Below, piece by piece: positions 18,583 to 31,872 of a stretch of 64,000 nucleotides of DNA; positions within the stretch are counted from its first letter, which is position 1, and each line of letters starts with the position of its first letter. The stretch covers positions 4,774,001-4,838,000 of the forward strand of contig NZ_JBEPOH010000001.1 of assembly GCF_040546685.1 (NCBI RefSeq), given 5' to 3'. The notes below the pieces were generated by a model that worked only from the letters and a program-made list of their open reading frames with translations, did not search any database and was not told the DNA's origin. Source of the DNA: Variovorax sp. OAS795. GTDB lineage: Bacteria; Pseudomonadota; Gammaproteobacteria; Burkholderiales; Burkholderiaceae_C. A program made the translations under genes and the position numbers.

Positions 18583-19526
18583 CTCGACACCTCCAGCGGC
18601 GTCTGCTCGCCCGCCATCAGGTCGATGAACACGTCTTCCAGATCGGCCTTGCGCATTTCCACGTCTTCCACCGCGACGCCGGCTTCGCGGATCGCGGCCA
18701 GCAGTTGTTCGACTTCATGGGCGTTCTGCGCCGGCAACTGCACGATGCGCCCGGTGATGCGCGCATGCTGCGCGATGGCCCAGGGCAGCATGGCATCGGT
18801 CTTGAAGCGCAGCACGTTGCTGGCGGCGGACTTCAGCAGCTCGCTGGTGCGGTCCAGCGCGATCACGCGGCCCTGCTTGAGCATGGCGATGCGGCTGCAC
18901 AGCGCCTCGGCTTCTTCGAGATAGTGGGTGGTGAGCAGCACGGTGCTGCCCTGCTTGTTGAGCCTGGCGACGAACTGCCACAGCGTCTGGCGCAGTTCGA
19001 CGTCGACGCCGGCCGTCGGCTCGTCGAGCACGATGACCGGCGGCTTGTGGACCAGCGCCTGCGCCACCAGCACACGCCGCTTCATGCCGCCCGAGAGCTG
19101 GCGCATGTTGGCCGTGGCCTTGTCGGCCAGCCCCAGGCTTTGCAGCAGCTCGTCGATCCAGGCCTCGTTGTTCTTGATGCCGAAGTAGCCCGACTGGATG
19201 CGCAGCGATTCGCGGACGTTGAAGAAGGGGTCGAACACCAGCTCCTGCGGCACGATGCCGAGCTGGCGCCGGGCTTCGGCATAGTCGCGCTGCACGTCGA
19301 AGCCATGGACGCTGATCGCGCCGGCGGTGGGCCGGGACAGGCCGGCCAGCATGCTGATGAGGGTGGTCTTGCCCGCGCCATTGGGGCCGAGCAAGCCGAA
19401 GAACTCGCCCGGCTCGATCTGGAAGCTGACCTCGTCGACGGCGCGCAGGCCCTGCTTGCCTTGGGCCCGCTGCTGCTTGGAGGGGGGGTAGGTCTTGGAG
19501 ACCGATTGGAATGAGATCGCGGGCAT
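18579..19526 (-). CDS. ABC exporter ATP-binding protein (YadG-like)
   Basis: The nucleotide-binding partner of the adjacent YadH-like permease. The 315-residue protein has Walker A GPNGAGKTT (about residues 48-56), the Q-loop IVPQELVFDPFF, the signature LSGGMKRR, Walker B VIVLDEPTAGVD and switch His in LTTHYLEEAE. A C-terminal DUF4162-like extension of about 80 residues ends the protein. It begins 97 bases after mlaB; that gap contains a GC-rich inverted repeat (19545-19577). Confidence 0.94.
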   Translation of the reverse strand: MPAISFQSVSKTYPPSKQQRAQGKQGLRAVDEVSFQIEPGEFFGLLGPNGAGKTTLISMLAGLSRPTAGAISVHGFDVQRDYAEARRQLGIVPQELVFDPFFNVRESLRIQSGYFGIKNNEAWIDELLQSLGLADKATANMRQLSGGMKRRVLVAQALVHKPPVIVLDEPTAGVDVELRQTLWQFVARLNKQGSTVLLTTHYLEEAEALCSRIAMLKQGRVIALDRTSELLKSAASNVLRFKTDAMLPWAIAQHARITGRIVQLPAQNAHEVEQLLAAIREAGVAVEDVEMRKADLEDVFIDLMAGEQTPLEVSR

Positions 19527-19544
19527 GAGAGCCGGCGATTTTAC

Positions 19545-19577
19545 GGGGCGCCGGTGCTTGCCGCTTTGCGGCGCCCC
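19545..19577. repeat. GC-rich inverted repeat between mlaB and the ABC exporter
   Basis: GGGGCGCC at 19545-19552 pairs perfectly with GGCGCCCC at 19570-19577 around a 17-base loop. On the minus-strand transcript it sits just before the exporter gene and is not followed by a U-run. It looks more like a pause/processing hairpin than a complete intrinsic terminator. Confidence 0.45.
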
Positions 19578-19623
19578 GATGCCCTGACGCCGCCGCTGCC
19601 GGATCGCCCCTTTCTGAGGGTGC

Positions 19624-19896
19624 TCAGGGTGCTGCCGGCAGAAGCCCCGCGATGCCGTAGAGCGCAGCGAGCTCGCGCAGCCGGGGCGAAAGCCCCTTCA
19701 CGGCAAAACCGCGGCCGAGCGCGCTGGATTCGCGCCGACACTCCAGCAAAACCGCCAACGCCGACGAGTCGAAGTGCGTCAGTGCACTGGCGTCCACCAC
19801 GGTGGACGTATCGGCCTGCCCCTTGAGCCCCTGCTGCAGCATGCGCATGCAGGCCGGGGCATCGTCGTGGGTGAGTTTGGTCGGCAGCACCAGCAT
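19624..19896 (-). CDS. mlaB: STAS-domain protein MlaB of the lipid-asymmetry transporter
   Basis: MlaB is the cytosolic STAS subunit that stabilises the MlaFE ABC complex. The 90-residue protein matches STAS proteins: the central VVDASALTHFDSSALAVLLECRR holds the conserved ALTHxDSSAL loop, and the C-terminus is LRELAALYGIAGLLP. The ATG at 19896 (MLVLPTKL) was chosen; upstream codons in frame are mlaC shadow. It follows mlaC by only four bases. Function is inferred from fold and position. Confidence 0.87.
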   Translation of the reverse strand: MLVLPTKLTHDDAPACMRMLQQGLKGQADTSTVVDASALTHFDSSALAVLLECRRESSALGRGFAVKGLSPRLRELAALYGIAGLLPAAP

Positions 19897-19900
19897 GGCG

Positions 19901-20560
19901 TCAGCTCTTGCCGTTGTTGCCCTTGTTGCGCGCGGCCAGCGCTGCAATCAGGCCGTCGATGCCACGGGCGTTGATTTCCTGCGCGAACTGGGTGCGGTAG
20001 GTGTCGACCAGCCAGACGCCCAGCACATTGAGGTTGTAGACCTTCCAGCCGCCGCCTTGGCCGGGCGTCTTCTCGAGGCGATAGTCGAGCTGGACGGGAT
20101 CGCCGCGGCCCTTGACCTCGGTGCGCACCAGCACGTCGGTGTCTTCAGGCGAACCGCGGAAAGGACGGACCGTGACAGTCTGGTCGCTCACCTGGTCGAG
20201 CGCACCGGCGTAGGTGCGCACCAGCAGGGTCTTGAATTCTTCCTGCAGCTTCTTCTGCTGCTCGGGCGTGGCCTGGCGCCATGCCGGGCCCACGGCGGAA
20301 GCCGTCATGCGCTGGAAGTTGACATTGGGCATGATCTTGCTGTCGACCAGCACCATGATCTTGCTGATGTCGCCCGACTTGATGGAAGTGTCGGCCTTGA
20401 TGGTTTCGATCACATCGGTCGACAGGCGCTTGACCAGCGCATCGGGGGCCTCGTCGGCCGCAAGTGCCGGGCGCACGAAAGCCGCGGCCGCGCCAAAAAG
20501 CAGCGCGCTGGCCAGTACAAGGCGGCCAAAGCCGCGGCGTTGCAGGATCTTGTTGTTCAT
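19901..20560 (-). CDS. mlaC: Periplasmic phospholipid-binding protein MlaC
   Basis: MlaC shuttles phospholipids between the outer-membrane MlaA complex and the inner-membrane MlaFEDB complex. The 219-residue precursor has a signal peptide (about residues 1-35, ending RPALA). The mature NTF2-like domain shows the usual segments: VDSKIMPNVNFQRMTASAVGPAWRQA, EFKTLLVRTYAGAL and the late GGGWKVYNLNVLGVWLVDTYRTQF. The ATG at 20560 (MNNKILQ) was chosen. A 177-base gap separates it from mlaA, with no gene, strong promoter or terminator that I could identify. Confidence 0.94.
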   Translation of the reverse strand: MNNKILQRRGFGRLVLASALLFGAAAAFVRPALAADEAPDALVKRLSTDVIETIKADTSIKSGDISKIMVLVDSKIMPNVNFQRMTASAVGPAWRQATPEQQKKLQEEFKTLLVRTYAGALDQVSDQTVTVRPFRGSPEDTDVLVRTEVKGRGDPVQLDYRLEKTPGQGGGWKVYNLNVLGVWLVDTYRTQFAQEINARGIDGLIAALAARNKGNNGKS

Positions 20561-20737
20561 GGCGATTCCCTTGAAATTTTTGAAGTACACGCGAGGCGCA
20601 TGGATCAAGCGCCTGCTGGAAAGAACGTGTTCGACGAGTTCCACGCCGACCGGGTTCCCTGAAGGGCAGATGAAGCCTTGAAACCGGATGCAAGCAGGAG
20701 CGCTGCGCTGCCCCGCCCGAGCGCCGTTCGCACGCCT

Positions 20738-21484
20738 CTATTTGCCGCCTTCGTCGTCAGGCGGATTGCCGTCGTACACGTCGTTCTGGCGGTGCTGCAG
20801 GTACGCGTCCCGCGTGAAGGTGTATTTGTCGAGCGCCGCATCGTCGAGCAGGCGGCCCGCGCGCAGGTACTTGGCCCGCGTATCGACGGCTTCGAGCACC
20901 GACAACGAATTGCGCCAGGCCACGTCGTTCATGTTGCCCAGCACACTGCCGGCGCGGTCCACGGGCAAGGCCGCGGTGTCGCGCAGGGTCGAGGGGCCGA
21001 GCAGCGGCAGCACGACATACGGGCCCGAGCCCACGCCCCAGCGGCCGAGCGTCTGCCCGAAATCTTCCTCGTGGCGATCGATACCGGCTTCGGTGGCGAT
21101 GTCCAGCAGGCCGCCCAGACCGAAGAACGTGTTCACGTTGACCCGCATGAAGGTCTCCGCGCTGTTCTGCAGCTTGAGCTGGGCCACGCTGTTGGCAAAG
21201 CTCCAGACGTCGCCCAGGTTGCCGAAGAAATTGCTCACGCCGGTACGCACCATGGAGGGCAGCACGCGCTGGTAGGCCGTGGCCACCGGCACCAGCACCG
21301 CTTCGTCGACCGTGTCGTTGAAGCTCGTGACGCCGCGGTTGAAGGGCTCGAAAGGGTCCGCGGGATTCGCATGGGGACCGCTCGCGCAGCCTGCAAGCAG
21401 TGCAAAAGCAGCTGCGGCGCCCATCCAATGGGCACGGTTCGCTATGTTTTTAAGAGCGAAGGACGAAAAAAGGCTTGTTTTCAT
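20738..21484 (-). CDS. mlaA: Outer-membrane lipid-asymmetry lipoprotein MlaA (VacJ)
   Basis: MlaA sits in the outer membrane and removes mislocalised phospholipids from the outer leaflet. The 248-residue precursor has a lipobox LLAGC (Cys33). The mature protein shows DPFEPFNRGVTSFNDTVDEAVL, the FGNLGDVWSFANSVAQLK segment, DFGQTLGRWGVGSGPYVVLPLLGPSTLRD and the C-terminal DAYLQHRQNDVYDG. Its ATG overlaps the mlaD stop as ATGA. Genes for the whole pathway are together here, whereas E. coli keeps mlaA apart. Confidence 0.96.
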   Translation of the reverse strand: MKTSLFSSFALKNIANRAHWMGAAAAFALLAGCASGPHANPADPFEPFNRGVTSFNDTVDEAVLVPVATAYQRVLPSMVRTGVSNFFGNLGDVWSFANSVAQLKLQNSAETFMRVNVNTFFGLGGLLDIATEAGIDRHEEDFGQTLGRWGVGSGPYVVLPLLGPSTLRDTAALPVDRAGSVLGNMNDVAWRNSLSVLEAVDTRAKYLRAGRLLDDAALDKYTFTRDAYLQHRQNDVYDGNPPDDEGGK

Positions 21485-21975
21485 TTCTTGTTGGCTGTTC
21501 CCGGCGCCGGCGTCGTATTGCCGTCGGCTGCCTTGCTGTAGAGGAACTGGCTGATCAGGTTTTCCAGCACCACGGCCGATTGGGTTGCGGTGATGGTGTC
21601 GCCGGGTTGCAAATTCTTCTCCTCGGCGCCCGCTTCGATGCCGATGTACTGCTCGCCGAGCAGGCCACTGGTCAGGATCTTGAGCGAGCTGTCCTTGGGA
21701 AAACTGTAACGGTTTTGTAATGCCAATGTGACGCGGGCCTGAAATGACTTGTCATCGAACGAGATGGATTCCACACGGCCCACCACCACGCCGGCACTCT
21801 TGACGGCCGTTTGGGGCTTGAGGCCGCCGATGTTGTCGAATCGCGCGGTGACGTTGTAGGTCTTCTGGAAGTTCAGGCTCAGCAGGTTGGCCGACTGCAG
21901 CGCGAGGAACAGCAGCGCCGCGCCGCCGATCAGGACGAACAGGCCCACCCATATGTCGCTATTGGAACGTTGCAT
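21481..21975 (-). CDS. mlaD: Membrane-anchored MCE-domain protein MlaD
   Basis: MlaD forms the hexameric periplasmic MCE ring of the lipid transporter. The 164-residue protein has an N-terminal anchor (about residues 7-27, GLFVLIGGAALLFLALQSANL). A single MCE domain follows: VTARFDNIGGLKPQTAVKSAGVVVGRV and LGEQYIGIEAG. The C-terminal tail is Pro/Thr/Lys-rich. I chose ATG 21975 over a GTG three codons upstream because an AGAGAG ribosome site is correctly spaced for the ATG. It overlaps mlaA by four bases. Confidence 0.95.
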   Translation of the reverse strand: MQRSNSDIWVGLFVLIGGAALLFLALQSANLLSLNFQKTYNVTARFDNIGGLKPQTAVKSAGVVVGRVESISFDDKSFQARVTLALQNRYSFPKDSSLKILTSGLLGEQYIGIEAGAEEKNLQPGDTITATQSAVVLENLISQFLYSKAADGNTTPAPGTANKK

Positions 21976-22012
21976 GGTTTGCACTCTCTAGAACGATTGG
22001 AGCGGAGCTCCT

Positions 22013-22795
22013 TCAAATACTGAACATCATGGCGGTCAACAAGAAGTCGAGCCCGAGCACCGAAAGCGACGCCATCACCACGGTGCGGGTGGTTGCACGC
22101 GACACGCCCTCGGGCGTCGGCTGGGCCTCGAAGCCTTGCAGCAGCGCAATGAAGGTCACCGTGAAACCGAACACGATGCTCTTGATCACGCCGTTGCCGA
22201 CGTCGCGCCACACATCGACACCGCCCTGCATCTGGCCCCAGAAGGCACCCGGGTCCACGCCCAGCATCAGCACGCCGACCACGTAGCCGCCCATGATGCC
22301 CACGGCGCTGAACACCGCCGCCAGCAGCGGCATGGTGATCACGCCGGCCCAGAAACGCGGCGCCAGGATGCGCTGCACCGGGTCGACCGCCATCATCTCC
22401 ATGGCGCTGAGCTGCTCGCCGGCCTTCATGAGGCCGATTTCCGCCGTGAGCGAGGTACCGGCCCGCCCGGTGAAGAGCAGCGCCGCCACCACCGGCCCGA
22501 GCTCGCGCACCAGGCTCAGCGCGACCAGCAGGCCGAGCGCCTCGGAAGAACCGTAGCGCTGCAGCGCGTAGTACATCTGCAGGCCCAGCACGAAACCGAC
22601 GAAAAGCCCCGACACCGCAATGATCGCCAGCGAGTAGTTGCCCAAAAAATGGATCTGGTCGCGCACCAGCCCGAAACGACGCAAGCTTTGTGCCCCCTGC
22701 ACCACGAGACGCAGGAACAGCTTGGCACCATGGCCGAGGTCGGCCAACTTGCTGCGCGCGGCATAGCCGACGTCGGCTGGCTTCCACCAGGTCAT
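22013..22795 (-). CDS. mlaE: Lipid-asymmetry ABC permease MlaE
   Basis: MlaE is the inner-membrane permease of the Mla system. The 260-residue protein fits the MlaE/YrbE family: VRDQIHFLGNYSLAI, FVGFVLGLQMYYALQRYGS, the conserved RELGPVVAALLFTGRAGTS loop, TAEIGLMKAGEQLSAMEMM and the conserved DP at AVDPVQRI. The ATG at 22795 (MTWWKPAD) was chosen. An 82-base gap before it is filled by a C/G-rich repeat. It is 37 bases ahead of mlaD. Confidence 0.96.
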   Translation of the reverse strand: MTWWKPADVGYAARSKLADLGHGAKLFLRLVVQGAQSLRRFGLVRDQIHFLGNYSLAIIAVSGLFVGFVLGLQMYYALQRYGSSEALGLLVALSLVRELGPVVAALLFTGRAGTSLTAEIGLMKAGEQLSAMEMMAVDPVQRILAPRFWAGVITMPLLAAVFSAVGIMGGYVVGVLMLGVDPGAFWGQMQGGVDVWRDVGNGVIKSIVFGFTVTFIALLQGFEAQPTPEGVSRATTRTVVMASLSVLGLDFLLTAMMFSI

Positions 22796-22825
22796 ACGGA
22801 CCCCCACTCTCGGCACTTCGTGTCC

Positions 22826-22880
22826 TCGCTGCCCCCCGAGGGGGGCTTCGCTTGCTCGGGGCGGCCCAGCGCTGCGCTCA
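22826..22880. repeat. C/G-rich palindromic intergenic repeat between mlaF and mlaE
   Basis: The element includes the palindrome CCCCCCGAGGGGGG (22832-22845) followed by a CTTGCTCGGGGCGGCCC block and a GCGCTGCGCTCA end that reaches the mlaF stop codon. I recognise this style from intergenic repeats scattered through Comamonadaceae genomes, but no copy number can be given here. It is transcribed within the mla operon. Confidence 0.55.
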
Positions 22881-23699
22881 TGCTCCCCCCTCATTGCCAA
22901 AATCCTGCTCGATGCCGATCGCGGGGTAGTGAAAATGCACCGGCCCGTCGGGCAGGGCATTGACGAACTGGTGGACCAGCGGATCGGCGCTTTCGCGCAC
23001 TTCGTCCGGCGTGCCCTGTGCGGCAATGCCGCCGTTGGCCAGGATGATCACGTGATCGGCGATGCGGAAGGTTTCCTCGAGGTCGTGCGACACCACGATG
23101 CTGGTCAGCCCGAGCGTGTCGTTCAGCTGGCGTATGAGCCGTGCCGCAGTGCCGAGCGAAATGGGGTCGAGCCCGGCAAACGGCTCGTCGTACATGACAA
23201 GATCGGGGTCCAGCGCAATGGCACGCGCAAGCGCGATGCGGCGCGCCATGCCGCCTGACACTTCGCTGGGCATCAGGTCGCGCGCGCCGCGCAAGCCGAC
23301 CGCATCGAGCTTCATGAGCACGATGTCGCGCACCAGCGCCTCCGAGAGCTGCGTGTGCTCGCGCAGCGGAAAGGCGACGTTGTCGAACACGCTCATGTCG
23401 GTGAACAGCGCACCGAACTGGAACAACATGCCCATGCGACGCCGCGCCTGGTACATGCCGGCGGCGTCGAGCTTGCCGACGTCGCGGCCGTCGAAAAGCA
23501 CTTCGCCGCGCTGCGCCCGCTGCTGTCCGCCGATGAGCCGCAACACCGTCGTCTTGCCGCCGCCCGAGGCGCCCATCAAAGCCGTGACCTTGCCGCGCGG
23601 CACGGCAAACGACACCCGGTCGAGAATCGCGCGCGCGCCGTAGCCGAACGAAACATCGCGGAACTCTACAAAAGGGTGTGGCAGTGCGGCTGGGTCCAT
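22878..23699 (-). CDS. mlaF: Lipid-asymmetry ABC ATPase MlaF
   Basis: MlaF powers the Mla phospholipid transporter. The 273-residue ATPase has Walker A GASGGGKTT, the Q-loop region MLFQFGALFTDMSVFDNVAFPLREH, signature VSGGMARR, Walker B LVMYDEPFAGLDP and switch His in VVSHDLEE. A C-terminal tail (DPLVHQFVNALPDGPVHFHY) fits the extension that contacts the neighbouring subunit. I start at ATG 23699 (MDPAALPH) rather than an ATG 11 codons upstream, because the upstream codons coincide with an intrinsic terminator for gltD. It is first in the mla operon. Confidence 0.94.
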   Translation of the reverse strand: MDPAALPHPFVEFRDVSFGYGARAILDRVSFAVPRGKVTALMGASGGGKTTVLRLIGGQQRAQRGEVLFDGRDVGKLDAAGMYQARRRMGMLFQFGALFTDMSVFDNVAFPLREHTQLSEALVRDIVLMKLDAVGLRGARDLMPSEVSGGMARRIALARAIALDPDLVMYDEPFAGLDPISLGTAARLIRQLNDTLGLTSIVVSHDLEETFRIADHVIILANGGIAAQGTPDEVRESADPLVHQFVNALPDGPVHFHYPAIGIEQDFGNEGGA

Positions 23700-23704
23700 C
23701 TCAA

Positions 23705-23738
23705 TAAAAAAGCCGGGCGCCTCTTCAGGCATCCCGGC
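23705..23738 (-). terminator. Intrinsic terminator downstream of gltD, abutting mlaF
   Basis: On the minus strand GCCGGG (23738-23733) pairs with CCCGGC (23717-23712), with an inner GCCT/AGGC stem, followed by TTTTTTATT. This is a textbook intrinsic terminator. It ends the gltBD transcript six bases before the mlaF ATG. A second hairpin without a U-run lies upstream at 23760-23781. Confidence 0.85.
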
Positions 23739-23797
23739 ATGCGGTTTCCGCGAATGATAGCGGGGCCGCGATGGGCCCCGCAGAACTGAAACAAAAA

Positions 23798-25276
<1,479 letters not shown>

Positions 25277-25310
25277 CGCTTGCTTTCCTTTTGTTCTCTT
25301 TGTCGCCGGC

Positions 25311-30074
<4,764 letters not shown>

Positions 30075-30131
30075 GGCGCACTCCTTCAGTTTTCGCAGGG
30101 AAGAGAAGGATATTGCGATGCACAAAGAATG

Positions 30132-30148
30132 CCAAATACTTTATTTGG
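30132..30148. promoter_or_regulatory. Perfect inverted repeat in the gltB leader
   Basis: CCAAATA (30132-30138) and TATTTGG (30142-30148) form a perfect 7-bp dyad with a 3-base centre, about 58 bases upstream of the gltB ATG. It sits in an AT-rich island that is unusual for this window. It could be an operator for a glt regulator or an end of the repeat described beside it. Confidence 0.4.
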
Positions 30149-30215
30149 GGTCAGATTCCAATTTGAATCCGAGTTTCTTGGTCAGAAATTAATTAGGGAC
30201 ATATTGAATTCGTCG
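30140..30215. repeat. AT-rich sequence with a GGGGTCAGATTCC motif beside the RAYT gene
   Basis: The stretch contains TTTGGGGTCAGATTCC and a near-palindrome GATTCCAATTTGAATC (30154-30169), then TTAATTAGGGACATATTG. From memory, GGGGTCAGATTCCAATT-type motifs often flank REP-associated transposase genes in proteobacteria. Only one side of the RAYT gene (its 3' side) shows it here. The base composition contrasts sharply with the neighbouring genes. Confidence 0.5.
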
Positions 30216-30251
30216 ACAACGCCGCTGCTCGGCCTTGCCGCGCAGACGCGG

Positions 30252-30947
30252 TCAGGACCGAGTAGCCGAAGGTGGACGTCCAGCCCTGGCCTTCGCAACC
30301 CGGCGTTCAGTGGCTTTCTGAAGTGAAGCGAGGAATTCGGCATCACCCGCCGCCCACCCGCGCAAAGTGGCCTCGGTGAGCGTGCCCTGGTCCACCTGGC
30401 GCACGCCGGAACGCACCAACTCCGCGTATGCAGCTTCGCGCGCGAAGGGCGTGTTGCCCAGCTCCCAGTACAGCGGGTGGGGCGTCAGCAGCCTGTCATG
30501 GCGCAGGCCCGCATAGTGGCCGTGGCTGGACCATGGAAAATCGCGCGCGTCGGCCACGAGCCCGGCCCGCACGGGATTGAGGTCGATGTAGGCCATGCAG
30601 GTCAGCAGGTATCGATCGGTCTGGATCAGGGTCGACCTGTAGCGCCCTTCCCACAGGGTGCCGCTTCGGCCATGGCGGTCGTTGAAGTAGCGCACGTAGC
30701 TGCGGCCCACCGACTGCATGAACTGCGGCAACCCCGTGGTGGTGCCGGGCGTGGCCAGCAGGTGGAAATGGTTGTCCATCAGCACATAGGCATGCAGCGC
30801 CACGCCAAAGCGGGTGGCGGCCTCGGCCAGCAGGCCCAGCAGCCGTTCGTGGTCCGCCCGATCGACGAAGATCACCTGCCGGTTGTTGCCGCGCTGGATC
30901 ACATGGTGCGGCATGTCGGCGAGCGTGAGGCGGGGCAGACGGGCCAT
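30252..30947 (-). CDS. REP-associated tyrosine transposase (RAYT, IS200-like Y1 family)
   Basis: A 231-residue Y1 HUH-type transposase-like protein. Family features are MARLPRLTLADMPHHVIQRGNN, the HUH variant NHFHLLATP (His-x-His), GTLWEGRYRSTLIQTDRYLL (catalytic Tyr region) and YIDLNPVRAGLV. RAYTs are usually single-copy, domesticated relatives of IS200 that move or maintain REP-type repeats. The protein appears full length, with a basic C-terminal tail. No clear IS ends or target duplication flank it. It follows the methyltransferase gene by 34 bases on the same strand. Confidence 0.88.
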   Translation of the reverse strand: MARLPRLTLADMPHHVIQRGNNRQVIFVDRADHERLLGLLAEAATRFGVALHAYVLMDNHFHLLATPGTTTGLPQFMQSVGRSYVRYFNDRHGRSGTLWEGRYRSTLIQTDRYLLTCMAYIDLNPVRAGLVADARDFPWSSHGHYAGLRHDRLLTPHPLYWELGNTPFAREAAYAELVRSGVRQVDQGTLTEATLRGWAAGDAEFLASLQKATERRVAKARAGRPPSATRS

Positions 30948-30981
30948 GGCGTGGATCGAAAGTGCGCGCTTCGGCAGGACC

Positions 30982-31872
30982 TCAGGGCAGGCGAAACCGG
31001 GTATCGCCCAGCGCGTCGAGTCCGAACTGCGCGAGCAGCTCGCCGAGACGCGCCGCTGCGGCGGCCTTGCGTTGACCGGTGTGTCGCGCCAGGATCAGCT
31101 CGTTCTTCATGCTGTGCTCCCAGCCCACCAGCTCGGTGACGGTGACGCTGTATCCGTGGGCTTCGAGATAAAGGCAGCGCAGCACGTTGGTGAGCTGGCT
31201 GCCGATCTCGCGCGTGTGCAGCGGATGGCGCCAGAGTTCGGCCAATGGCGTTCGCGACAAGGCCAGCGCCTTGGTCTCGCGCAGGCAGGCCGCCACTTCG
31301 GCCTGGCAGCAGGGCACCAGTACCATGCAGCGCGCCTTCTTGGCGAGCCCGAAGGCGATGGCGTCGTCGGTCGCGGTGTCGCAGGCGTGCAGTGCGGTGA
31401 CCACGTCGATCCGCTCCGGCAGTTCCTCGGCCTGGGCCGATTCGGCCACCGTGAGGTTCAGGAACGACATGCGATCGAAACCCAGCTGCCGTGCCAACGC
31501 CCTCGACTTCTCGACCAGTTCGCTCCGCGTCTCGATGCCGTAGACGTGGCCACCCTCGCGGGCGCGGAAGAACAGGTCGTAGATGATGAAGCCAAGGTAC
31601 GACTTGCCCGCGCCATGGTCGGCGAGCGTGGCCTCGGCCCCACCACCGGGCAGTTCGCGCAGCAGCTGCTCGATGAACTGGAACAGGTGGTAGACCTGCT
31701 TGAGCTTGCGCCGGGAGTCCTGGTTGAGGCGGCCTTCGCGCGTGAGGATGTGCAGTTCCTTGAGCAGCTCGATGGATTGCCCCGGCCGCAGGACTTCGGC
31801 CAGTTCGGCTTCGGCCTTGGAAGTCTTGGAGGTCTTGGCGGTCTTCACCGCCCGAGTCGCTTGTGCATTCAT
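30982..31872 (-). CDS. Class I SAM-dependent methyltransferase (Methyltransf_32-like)
   Basis: A 296-residue putative methyltransferase of unknown substrate. After a Lys/Thr-rich N-terminus (residues 1-20), a helical segment precedes the SAM-binding motif ADHGAGKSYLGFIIYDLFF. Acidic motif II is GHVYGIETRSELVEKS. Later segments DVVTALHACDTATDDAIAFGL and VLVPCCQAE match the RRNAD1/Methyltransf_32 group, some of which act on RNA or small molecules. Its ATG overlaps the DUF1415 stop as ATGA. Confidence 0.82.
   Translation of the reverse strand: MNAQATRAVKTAKTSKTSKAEAELAEVLRPGQSIELLKELHILTREGRLNQDSRRKLKQVYHLFQFIEQLLRELPGGGAEATLADHGAGKSYLGFIIYDLFFRAREGGHVYGIETRSELVEKSRALARQLGFDRMSFLNLTVAESAQAEELPERIDVVTALHACDTATDDAIAFGLAKKARCMVLVPCCQAEVAACLRETKALALSRTPLAELWRHPLHTREIGSQLTNVLRCLYLEAHGYSVTVTELVGWEHSMKNELILARHTGQRKAAAAARLGELLAQFGLDALGDTRFRLP

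Noticed and set aside
21976..21984. GTG start for mlaD three codons before the ATG
   Set aside because: The AGAGAG site is spaced for the ATG at 21975 and would overlap the GTG.
23700..23732. An earlier in-frame ATG for mlaF adding 11 residues
   Set aside because: The extra codons coincide with the gltD intrinsic terminator and encode residues (PEEAPGFFIE) unlike MlaF N-termini.
30252..30947. Complete IS200/IS605 insertion sequence
   Set aside because: No terminal hairpins on both sides, no tnpB and no target-site features. The protein fits the single-copy RAYT group better.
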